From NCBI GenBank assembly GCA_016098155.1, contig JAAAJB010000801.1, forward strand, positions 1-12,408: a stretch of 12,408 bases of DNA, read 5' to 3'. A program made the position numbers and the translations under genes. The notes under the pieces were generated by a model. That model did not search any database and had not been told where the DNA came from. It saw only the letters and a list, made by a program, of their open reading frames with translations. Positions 1 to 7,384 of the stretch are shown here, one piece after another. Source of the stretch: Actinomortierella ambigua (Eukaryota > Mortierellomycota > Mortierellomycetes > Mortierellales > Mortierellaceae). Numbering within the stretch: the stretch's first letter is position 1; the number at the start of each line of letters is the position of its first letter.

Positions 1-49
1 CGTGAGACTCTTAATCTCAAGGTTGTGGGTTCGACCCCCACATTGGGCG
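1..49 (+). tRNA. tRNA-Lys (anticodon CTT), 3' part only
   Basis: The window opens inside a tRNA gene, so the acceptor 5' strand and D arm lie outside. What remains folds cleanly. The anticodon stem TGAGA (3-7) pairs with TCTCA (15-19) around the seven-base loop CTCTTAA (8-14), placing anticodon CTT at 10-12, which reads AAG lysine codons. The T arm GTGGG (25-29) pairs with CCCAC (37-41) around TTCGACC (30-36), which carries the internal B-box promoter of RNA polymerase III. The acceptor 3' strand is 42-48, with discriminator G at 49. CCA is not encoded, as expected for a eukaryotic nuclear gene. I see no intron in the visible part, but one between positions 37 and 38 is excluded only for this copy. 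Confidence 0.9.
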
Positions 50-53
50 ATTC

Positions 54-59
54 TTTTTT
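54..59 (+). terminator. Pol III T-run terminator of the tRNA
   Basis: Six T residues start five bases after the tRNA discriminator base. This is the standard RNA polymerase III stop signal. Confidence 0.85.
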
Positions 60-117
60 GTTCCGGTGAGCTTCACCACCATTCCTTTTGCTTGCTTGTC
101 CTTGGTGGATTTATCTA

Positions 118-318
118 ATTGTCGGGACATGTCGACAGTTAGTTATCTGTCGACCCCCTTGCAAGTTTTTTTGGGGGCCTCTTCAAAGGGTTTCATTCGT
201 ATACATGATCATTGTTCTATATTCTACAAACATGCACCACAATCTTGCTCCCAAATTTTCTGCAAGGCACAGTATCTATTGATCCTGGCTTGCTAAATGT
301 CGACCCCGTCCCGACATT
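118..318. mobile_element. MITE-like element with inverted ends and TA duplication
   Basis: The left end contains TGTCGGGACATGTCGACA (120-137). The right end (298-316) read on the minus strand is TGTCGGGACGGGGTCGACA. The two share 9 bases, then differ by AT against GGG, then share 7 bases. Extending outward gives ATTGTCGGG at 118 and AATGTCGGG inward from 318, each bordered by TA (116-117 and 319-320). A TA target duplication is typical of Tc1/mariner elements. At 201 bases with no reading frame it would be a non-autonomous MITE. The ends are also self-complementary: arms 131-138 and 147-154 (GTCGACAG/CTGTCGAC), and arms 294-302 and 312-320 (TAAATGTCG/CGACATTTA). The two-base duplication is weak evidence by itself, so family assignment is inference. 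Confidence 0.55.
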
Positions 319-320
319 TA

Positions 321-1588
321 CAGCCGTCCGCCCCCGTTGCTGCAATAGACCATAACGAACCGCCCTCCCGCCAACATCCCAACCCAGCTTGGCTGTGTGC
401 CACAACACATCGTCCGCCATCCACCCGCCTGACCCGTCGCTAAACCCATTTGTACATCCCTTCCTTTCCCATCGACGTCGATAGCCAAATGTTAGGAGAT
501 TCCGAGTGATTGGTATGCCCAGTATGCAGTTGTCTATATTTCTGAGGTGAACGGTGCACGCAGGATCCCAGACCGCCGAAGCAGTACCGCAATTGAAAAA
601 GCCATAGTAGAGGTGTGCCAAGTAAAATGGTGATGCGAACAGTGACCTGTGCGAACGCTGCCTGATCGACTCTTCGGCCTACTCCTTTTCGAGTTTTTGG
701 TGTACGTTACTCCATGCCATAAGCACTTAAATGTTCGTGCTACGAGCTCAAGCTAACACGATCCATACGCGACTCTTGAGTGAGCCAAGTTCAAGCACCA
801 CCCCTGTAACACCCCACCTCTACCATCCATCTTTCCGTGCACCAAGTACTTTATTAGAACCTGGCGTGGAGGCGGAGTGACAAAGGCTGAAGCACATGTC
901 GATGGCTCATAGGGAAAAATGATCAAATCTGACATGAAATCTAGAACGATGCTTGTTAGGAGCGTACCCATAGTTCTCGTCACCGTCACCTATCCTTCTT
1001 CCTCCCATGATTCCCATGATCTTCTTGATTTTGTGGCGAACCGGGAGCGCACAACTTTCGCACAGGCTTATCTCAACGATAAACTTGAGTAGTCGCGGAC
1101 TATAGACAACGGCACAACCGCCCGCCAAAGGGTAAGAAGAGATACGCAAAGTATGGCACTGTCCATCGCGCACTGTAGTAGCCAAAACAGGGGTTACACG
1201 CTGTAGCAAACGTCATGAGAGCCCCAGGCATAATCATAACCCGGTGACCACACACCAACGGCTACGGATCTGGAGCCTGAGCTGGTAGACATATAGGGTG
1301 ATTAAGTCAATGCTGACTTTGACCCATCTAATTGCACCGTAGCTCAAATTATTTCTGGGTCGCCTCTCTGGGTCTTTTGGTCCACAATCAGATAGACAAT
1401 ATCCTTATTTTACAACGAACAACCACAGTTGCAAGTTGAGTCGGTGCGTGTGCCGACAGAAGTGACACTCCTCTAAGGGCCCAAACAGTTGGACCCAGGT
1501 GCAGTGGCGGTTATTGGAAGAAAAAAAATGTTAACCATCGATCGGGCAACGCCTAGTATGCTTGCCTGTTCGTGAAAGAGCGAGAGGC
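321..1588. other. Stretch with no supportable gene
   Basis: Open frames in this stretch are short, overlap on both strands, begin at non-ATG codons or show no recognisable motif. The only structure I note is small inverted repeats, for example AAGTCA/TGACTT around a 4-base loop near 1303-1318 and GTCGG/CCGAC near 1440-1457. It probably serves as spacer between the tRNA region and the 3' end of the KIN17 gene. Confidence 0.5.
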
Positions 1589-1594
1589 TTTATT
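1589..1594 (-). terminator. Poly(A) signal of the KIN17 gene
   Basis: Read on the minus strand this is AATAAA, only 8 bases after the KIN17 stop codon (1605-1603). If used, the 3' UTR would be only a few tens of bases. Confidence 0.5.
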
Positions 1595-1602
1595 TATCCA
1601 GA

Positions 1603-3204
1603 TCATCTCCGTTCTCTTTCGCGCTCCCTATCATAGTCTCTGTCACTGTACCGGTGGCGGTCTCGCTCCCGGTCGTGATCTCTACGGCGGTGTTGATCTT
1701 CATCTCTGCGTCGATCCCTGTCGTGATAATCCTGGTTGTGAGCAGAATCCCGGTCCTTCTCACGGTCACGGTCAAGGTTCCGTGGTCTATCACGTTCGTC
1801 ATCTCGGCGCCGATGGCGATCATGATCACGCCCATAGTCTGTGCCCCTATCTCGATCCCGGCCGCGATCGTCACGGCTATACGGAGAAGAGAGTGAAGAG
1901 CCCTTCCTACTACCCTGTTGGTCCATGTCTGCCCCTTCAGGGTTAGCAAAGCGCCTTTTGCGAGGTATCTCCGCGTCCATGGTATCCTGGTCAGTGGGTC
2001 TTTTCCGTGACTCGGCCGAGGAGGCGGGCAATGAAGTAGAAGGCAATGGAGGGGTTGTCAATGGCTTTGCGAAGGGTGGTGTAGGCGTTGGGCTTGGTGA
2101 CGAGGCAGTCGATGTTGTTGATGAAGCATTTGCAGTTTTGAATGGATTTGGCTTCTTGGCAGCAAGAGCATTTAAGCTCTTGGGTTTAAGCAGCGATCCC
2201 GACCCTAACAGCCCTCCTCCTAGTTTGGTGGTGGTGGTAGATCCTGCTGCTGGCTTGAGGCTGAGGTTGAGTTTGATCTTTTCTTCTTCATTCTCACGAA
2301 CAAGTTCCTTGGCGGAATCCTCGCCATCCTCAGCCTCCGTCTTTGTCTGCCGGGCTGCTGCAGCTCTAGCCATCTGTTCCTGAATCAGTTTTTGCTCGCG
2401 CTGTTCGTCGTCTAGTTCCATACGTTCCTTCTTGGCAATAGCCTCTTGCCGAGCGAGGGCTTTGGGCGACCTGTCGATCCACTGAATGAACCAACCTTTC
2501 GGTGTCTCATCGACCACAGCCAGACCCTCCTTGCCCAGGTGCTTGGCAAACTCGGTTAATGTCGTCCATTTTGTTGCGTTCATGTGTAGATGTTGTCTGT
2601 CGGAAATATATTCCTGATACACAAGGTTTGCTTGCACTCTCCGTGTGCCATATCTGTACAGGAAAAAAAGAAGAAAGCATTTCAGTATCAACACGCTAAT
2701 TTCATCATATAGTAAGAGCGTGGAAGCTAGGCGAGAGTGCATTAGTGCCCATACCTTGTGGAGAGAAGCTTCATAAAATCACTCTGAAACTCGGCAGAGT
2801 AGTTGTTGACGTATTCCTCGGGCGACTCAGCAACAAGTAAGATCCGGCGCTGGTGAGATTCAGACTCAAGGTGACACTAACAAAAGGATGACAGAACAGC
2901 TGCTATGTGAGAGATGTTCTAAAACGCAGTGCACCAGTTCATTCATCGAGACAAACAAAGAGAGCGAGCACACTGAAAGATACCTTGAAGCCGTTCTCGT
3001 CTCGGCATTGCTTCTCGCACACTTGGCAATACCACCTCAGCTTTTGAAGGCCTTTAGCTTTGATTCGGTTGGCAATCTACAAAATACAAACGCATTCCAA
3101 AGGTGAGCAGACTTTTCTTATTTCCGGGCTATATGAATGTTGCATAGATGAATAGCCGGGCATGAGCATACCGCTTTTGGCGTCAGGAATCCGTCTTTCG
3201 CCAT
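1603..3204 (-). CDS. KIN17: KIN17-like zinc-finger/winged-helix RNA-DNA binding protein, 4 exons
   Basis: Exons, read downward: 3204-3172, 3076-2984, 2876-2755, 2653-1603. Introns of 95, 107 and 101 bases all have GT-AG ends. The product is 432 aa. Residues 1-53 hold the C2H2 finger: Cys28, Cys31, His44 and His50 keep the spacing and numbering I know for human KIN17. Residues about 51-160 are the winged-helix middle domain (YGTRRVQ, HMNATKW, DETPKGW), including the Lys135 that is methylated in the human protein. Residues about 160-225 form a charged helix, then a Ser/Thr/Pro-rich linker with the basic signal PRKRRF. Family knowledge: KIN17 is a nuclear protein found with spliceosome B-type complexes and DNA replication/repair factors. 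The tandem KOW/SH3-like C-terminal domains of animal and plant KIN17 are absent. Instead residues 342-432 are an Arg/Asp/Glu repeat. Loss of the C-terminal domains also occurs in other fungi. The start is fixed by MAKDGFLTPKA, the conserved N-terminus. It diverges from CWC15, with which it probably shares a promoter. Confidence 0.93.
1606..1878 (-). repeat. Sequence coding the RD/RE-rich tail of KIN17
   Basis: This segment encodes residues 342-432, almost entirely R, D, E and H in RD, RE and DR pairs. The tract is imperfectly periodic at the DNA level (CGxGAC/CGxGAG units). Mixed-charge RD/RE tails occur on spliceosomal proteins such as U1-70K, where they mediate contacts and speckle targeting. 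That role here is inference. Confidence 0.75.
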
Positions 3205-3375
3205 GATGTTGTATGGTAGTCGAGATGCTAGTAGTGGTGGAAGGGGAGAGGGAGGCGATATACGTATATGGGGAAGTAATTACACTCAGCGTGGCTTGTG
3301 GCTTCGTCGGAGAAGAGCTGTCATGCTCACCCCTCCAACGCCTCTGTCATCCTCAGTACACCTTCAAGCACACCC
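3205..3375. promoter_or_regulatory. Divergent promoter between KIN17 and CWC15
   Basis: Only 171 bases separate the two start codons, so both 5' UTRs and promoters must fit here or overlap the genes. The KIN17 side is rich in purine (GGAAGGGGAGAGGGAGG near 3239-3255). In the middle is the perfect 12-base palindrome ATATACGTATAT (3258-3269), a candidate binding site for a dimeric regulator. I see no clear TATA box for either gene other than this AT stretch. Transcription starts cannot be placed from sequence alone. Confidence 0.55.
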
Positions 3376-4449
3376 ATGACTACAGCAGCCAGGCAGGTGC
3401 CATGCCAATTCTTTGGACATACTCCTCTCTTCTTTGACATTCAGCTTCAACGGATGCAGGAAATGGCAAGCGGGTTTTTTAACATGTTCATGTTTCCTAC
3501 TCATCCTTTTTCCATGCCATTGTAGACCCACATTTGATCCAGCGCGAGGCAAGTCCAACCAGGCGCCAACCCGCATCTACAGCGCCCGCGATATCGCATC
3601 GCACACCAAGCTCAAGTATAGACAAGGCGGGCAGACATCGCAGGATGAGCTGAAGAGACTGGATCTCAAGGCGCAGCTTCAGAGGGCAGAGGACGAGCAC
3701 TATGCCAAGGTCAACAAGACGGTCGAGATGGCCAAGCATCTCTCCAATTCGTTTAAGCAAACCGAGGATGACGATGAGGATGACGGGGATCAGAGAAGCG
3801 CGCGGATTAGAGGGGATGCTCCCAAAAAGGCGGACGATGAAGCCGAGGCCGAGGATGACGAGACACCGCAGGAGCGGAAACGAAGGCTGCTCCAGGAAGC
3901 CTCTCGTCTTGACAAGGATGCCAGTGATGACGACAGTGCAGGCAGCAGCAGCGACAGTGACGGTTCGAGTGATAGGTAAGGAGGGGAAAAGGAAAAGGAT
4001 GGGGAGGGGAAAGGCTCCCATCGCCTCATTTACATCCAATGTTTCACTCTGTGGTTCCTGTTCGTTTTTGTTCAACATTTACTTTTGTTCTATTACACAA
4101 CTTGATTAGCGACGACGATGATGATGAAGATGAGGATGACACTGCAGAGCTATTGCGAGAGCTGGAAAAGATCAAGCGCGAGCGTGCCGAGGAGAAGGAG
4201 CGCCAGGAACGTCAGGAACGCGAACAGGCCGAGCGTGAGCGGGAGGCGCAGGCTGCAGCGGGAAACCCGTTGCTGGATCTGGGCAGTGATGGTAAACCCA
4301 AGGATTTTACGGTCAAACGGCGCTGGGACGACGATGTCATCTTCAAGAATCAGGCGCGTGGCATCGATGACAAGCCCAAGAAGCGGTTCGTTAATGACAC
4401 GCTGCGTTCCGACTTTCATCGCAAATTTATGTCCAAATACGTTCAATAG
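3376..4449 (+). CDS. CWC15: CWC15/Cwf15 spliceosome component, 3 exons
   Basis: Exons are 3376-3392, 3526-3975 and 4110-4449, giving 268 aa (human CWC15 is about 229). Joining exon 1 to exon 2 gives the near-universal N-terminus [14 protein letters not shown]. Residues about 20-36 carry the conserved block with SHTKLKYRQ. Residues about 80-170 are acidic and Ser-rich with Asp/Glu runs across the exon 2/3 junction. Residues about 170-205 are a long charged helix, followed by NPLLDLG. Residues 224-268 are the strongly conserved C-terminus ([13 protein letters not shown], then [16 protein letters not shown]). Family knowledge: CWC15 is part of the Prp19-related complex in the catalytic spliceosome, close to the U2/U6 active site and Prp8. 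Intron 1 (133 bases) must use a GC donor to stay in frame. Intron 2 (3976-4109, 134 bases) is GT-AG (GTAAGG...TTAG). The extra length against the human protein is in the acidic middle. Confidence 0.95.
3393..3525 (+). other. Probable GC-AG intron in CWC15
   Basis: The exon 1/intron boundary reads CCAG|GCAGGT, and the acceptor is TTGTAG|ACCC. Only splicing after 3392 joins AG to A to make Arg6 and keeps RPTFDPARG in frame. GC donors normally keep a strong AG|GCAAGT context, and this site matches it except for one base. The nearest GT donor (3397) would add Gln and then run into a TGA within four codons of exon 2. Confidence 0.85.
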
Positions 4450-5160
4450 CGATCAGTTTTTTCCCTCTTCCCTGTTGCCCTCCCCCCTTGCCCTTCTCCT
4501 CCTAGTCTCTTTGTAATAATAGCCTTGTCGACAGTGCGGTGTACCTTACGTAGTTGACGCGGAAGAGTGGGCAGTGCACCGGTGATCATTCTAGATAAGT
4601 GAAGGCAAACGTTCCTGATTATTGGGTCTCCGGGTGACCTTGGTTGTGTGGGTATCTATCGCATTCATCACCAAGGGCTTGCTGAGACCCCCAACACCTA
4701 ATGCTCGTTTGCATCACACATCAGCCCGGTACAAGAGCCTGCCATGCACCCGTATCTATTCAATCAAATCAGTTACTGACTGTATTTAATGGCGGCTGTA
4801 GTGCTTTGCCACCACTATCGCCCTCCCTGAATAAGGTTGATGCATCGACTGTCGACCCTTTTGATGTCGACTTCAACACTCTCACATCCGTTCCGTTCGG
4901 GGTCAGTCCAATGTTGGCGCACACAAAGTGTATTGATGTCTCCAGATTTATTCGGAGCCTAAAGAGAACCAAGTTGGGTATGCGGGTAGATGAGACGAGC
5001 CAGCAGGAAGACGAAAATAAAGGGCTCCCTCCCTCTCTCTCTCTCCACACCAGCGTCGCTCCGGCTGATGCAAGCTCAGTAGTATGCTCAATGAGATCGC
5101 CCACGTTTTAAGGAGGCCATCCATATGGAAGAGCAGCGACCCGTGTCGAACATGCATATG
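4450..5160. other. Intergenic, no supportable gene
   Basis: This is the 3' flank of CWC15. A pyrimidine-rich patch follows the stop (4457-4512), and no canonical AATAAA is present. Open frames on both strands around 4700-5110 overlap one another and show no known motif. A 9-base inverted pair GTCGACAGT (4527-4535)/ACTGTCGAC (4848-4856) spans about 330 bases. A short CT run lies at about 5022-5044. Confidence 0.4.
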
Positions 5161-5485
5161 ATCTGTTGCGGGCGTAGCTATCACCCACCCTACCTTTCCG
5201 TGCCATGAGGAATTGCGGCGGGCTATCTACTATGCTCAGGTCGTTTTAGGACGTACCAGTGCTCAGCCTGCCTTTGACGCGGCCAATGTCACGATGCTAG
5301 GGCTAGTGGCTCGACAGGTACCAGAATCCATGCGCGGTCTCCGAAATGCTTCTACCAAGGCTTTGGAATGGCGGCCTCGGATGCTGATCGCGATATTGAA
5401 CAAGTTGAGCCTAGCGGAAGGCGAGGCAGAGGGGTGCTCGAGCTTGCTCAAGATAATCACAGCTCGATTCCTAAGCTCTCAATAG
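5161..5485 (+). other. Uncertain coding stretch, possible gene remnant
   Basis: A frame that follows a TGA is open for about 107 codons and ends in TAG at 5483-5485. An AATAAA lies about 75 bases on. Its predicted peptide is balanced in composition, with HEELRRAIYYAQVVLGR early and PRMLIAILNKLSLAEGE late, and looks more protein-like than its shadow frames. I recognise no family. There is no convincing ATG near the start of the open stretch, so it would need an upstream exon or be a decayed copy. Confidence 0.2.
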
Positions 5486-5560
5486 GTGCTAGCGCACGAA
5501 CCTACCTACACTACCAGGAAGCCCGAGGGTTATCGCCTTCCCATGAGTCCAACTGTTATC

Positions 5561-5566
5561 AATAAA
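5561..5566 (+). terminator. Possible poly(A) signal, plus strand
   Basis: AATAAA on the plus strand, downstream of the uncertain coding stretch ending at 5485. It faces another AATAAA on the minus strand at 5637-5632, so the two could end convergent transcripts. It may be chance. Confidence 0.25.
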
Positions 5567-5631
5567 CAGTACGGCTGGGTCGCAGTAGTAAACGGCCAAG
5601 AGTAAAGCATTGTTGAACAGTGCATGTTTTC

Positions 5632-5637
5632 TTTATT
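5632..5637 (-). terminator. Possible poly(A) signal, minus strand
   Basis: AATAAA read on the minus strand, about 47 bases after the TAG (5686-5684) that ends the spliced open frame described at 5684-6109. Confidence 0.35.
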
Positions 5638-5683
5638 GGGGATGCAGGATTCAGTATGCAAACCATCCACAGAGTAGGTTGGG

Positions 5684-6109
5684 CTATGGAGGGTCGAAAA
5701 GCGACGGTTCAGGTACCAAACAACAAGGACGGGTTACACCATCATCAATCTGGTTGCACGACAGGGCTGGATTAAATGCAAGTGGAAAAATCGGCAGTCT
5801 GCTCGACAGTGTCGGGGGGGGGTGGAGGAACCAGGTGAGAAGAGGAAGGGCGCGACTGGTGGACAGGCTGGGTTAGGCATGTATGGCTAAAGATTGGCGA
5901 TGAGCAACTTACCTGTCATCGACCTTATCCAGAAGTATGGGTGCCAGCTCCCTCTCTTGTCTGGACTGACATAGCAGGTTTCGTTCCAGCACAGTGCCAT
6001 GGACGGCCCCATTTTTCGTTTTATCAATTGGTTTCGTCACAGGATCCTTCCCAGTCCGCAATTTCAGCAAATTTGCTGTCTTGGTACAACCTATAAAAGT
6101 GAATTTTGT
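5684..6109 (-). other. Unassigned spliced open frame, possible gene or remnant
   Basis: On the minus strand a frame runs open from 6109 to 5913 and ends at the strong donor GACAG|GTAAGT. A 57-base intron (5912-5856) follows, with branch-like CCTAACCC and acceptor CCACCAG. The frame continues from 5855 to TAG at 5686-5684, and AATAAA follows. Total open length is 122 codons. The first part includes PVTKPIDKTKNGAVHGTVLE and ERELAPILLDK; the second is Pro- and Leu-rich. The intron is shorter than others in the window. No ATG opens the frame, and an in-frame TAA lies at 6112-6110, just before an acceptor-like TTTATAG. It is therefore either the 3' exons of a gene whose 5' part I cannot find, or a decayed copy. 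No family is recognised. A second open frame (6179-6027, minus) overlaps its upstream part. Confidence 0.3.
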
Positions 6110-6540
6110 TTATCGACGCGTCCACATCCACTAATCCTCGTTGTGTGTCGACGCCAGGAGCGACCCTTCCACCATTATGTCACCATCAGACGAAAAGAAA
6201 AAACGGGCCACCTAGAACCAACATTTGTGTAGACGATGTCAAACACGCTGATTTGGTTGTCTCAATTCACGAATTTTACTGCAAAATGAATGATTGTTGT
6301 TCGTGGCACAAAGCAATTAATGACATATTCTTTTTTGTGTTGTGTGAGCTGATGGGGGGCCACGAGAATGTGCCCAAGGGACATGTACATGCGAGCGATG
6401 AGTGCCCCTTTCCCCCCGCCCCTCTCTTTCCTCTCCATCTCCAGTAGAGTTTGTCTGCCAATGACTCGAGTGGATGTGGGAATGGCTCGAGGTGTTGGAC
6501 CTCCTTTATCTGACAAGCGTGAGTAGCATACGACTGGTTG

Positions 6541-6580
6541 GGAGAGAGAGGGAGAGAGAGAGAGAGAGAAAGAAAGAGAG
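6541..6580. repeat. GA microsatellite
   Basis: Almost pure (GA)n with two GG breaks, turning into GAAA units before GCGCGC. Confidence 0.9.
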
Positions 6581-6630
6581 CGCGCGTAATAACCATTATC
6601 AATCAGGTTGGGGGTCAAGGGCACCAAGCA

Positions 6631-6651
6631 ACCACCACCACCACCACCACC
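6631..6651. repeat. ACC trinucleotide repeat
   Basis: Seven perfect ACC units in the region upstream of the kelch gene. Confidence 0.9.
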
Positions 6652-6745
6652 AATACGCGCTTCTTTTTTTAGCCTCGTCGCAACTCGTTTCCTTTCCATC
6701 GCATTCATTCCCCTTCTCTTTTCCTCATTCATTTTCATTCACCTC

Positions 6746-6778
6746 CACTCACTCACTCACTCACTCACTCACTCACTC
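6746..6778. repeat. CACT tetranucleotide repeat
   Basis: About eight perfect CACT units inside the pyrimidine-rich tract. Confidence 0.9.
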
Positions 6779-6948
6779 GCTTCACTTCCCGCCAAATGAA
6801 TCTCTGGTCCTGAAAGACTCTCTTTCCTCTTCTCTCCCCTCTTCACCCCTTTCCACCCACCCTCCGTTCTCTCAGACACACCACTCTCTCAGACACACAC
6901 TTTCTCACTCTCTCACTTCACTTTCTCTCACTCACTCCCTCTCTCTCC

Positions 6949-6999
6949 GCTCTCTCTGCTCTCTCTGCTCTCTCTGCTCTCTCTCTCTCTCTCTCTCTC
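6949..6999. repeat. 9-bp GCTCTCTCT repeats running into (CT)n
   Basis: Four GCTCTCTCT units occupy 6949-6984, followed by uninterrupted CT to about 6999. Confidence 0.9.
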
Positions 7000-7384
7000 A
7001 CTTGCTCTCTTATCCTCCGCTGTCTTGGCTCGGTCACCTTGCCTCGCGCCGTGTGGCTCTCTTGCTTAAGGTTGCGTCCTTTGGCAATTGGTCGACCATT
7101 GGACTGCAATGTCTCATCCATCCCCCACCATCCATCTCGTCCAGAGCAACGGTGCCTTGCCAACGTGTCCGAGGCTGAGAACTCGGTCACAGCCCACCCT
7201 GCACCACCACTCCCGCTCACCACCACCACCACCACCACAACAACAGCCGCGACAAGAGCAACGAGAGAAACAGCACCAAAAGGGCATCGCCTCCTCAACA
7301 GCGCACAGCCGTGGACATGCTCGACCCAGGCTACTGCCCGCGGCGTTTTATCGACTTTCTCGCCTGTCCCCTTTACATCGGTCC

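Larger units (their letters stand above)
6660..7075 (+). promoter_or_regulatory. CT-rich upstream region of the kelch gene
   Basis: About 360 bases have very few purines on the plus strand. They contain the CACT and CT repeats and end some 300 bases before the chosen start codon. Fungal promoters commonly carry CT-rich stretches close to the transcription start. Long mirror-symmetric CT runs can also form triplex DNA. Placement of the promoter here is inference from position. The open frames crossing it on both strands encode only Ser/Leu/His or Arg/Glu runs and are not genes. Confidence 0.5.

Noticed and set aside
217..621. 134-codon minus-strand frame near the left edge
   Set aside because: It begins at TTG rather than ATG, overlaps the inverted-end element at its 3' end, and shows no motif.
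907..1209. Minus-strand frame of 100 codons
   Set aside because: Composition and sequence show no recognisable domain, and there are no supporting splice or poly(A) signals.
1841..2383. 180-codon plus-strand frame
   Set aside because: It lies opposite the KIN17 final exon and is explained as its shadow through repetitive coding.
3497..4078. 193-codon minus-strand frame
   Set aside because: Antisense to CWC15 exon 2; the conserved CWC15 protein explains the open frame.
5610..5876. Plus-strand frame of 88 codons with a possible donor CAG|GTGAG at 5833
   Set aside because: It begins at TTG. The opposite strand has a better ordered set of donor, branch, acceptor, stop and poly(A) signals.
6746..6999. 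Possible CRISPR-like or structured repeat array
   Set aside because: The units are 2-9 base simple repeats without spacers, in a eukaryotic context.
6474..7178. 234-codon plus-strand frame rich in Ser, Leu and His
   Set aside because: Translation of simple repeats (GA, ACC, CACT, CT); it is not a protein gene.
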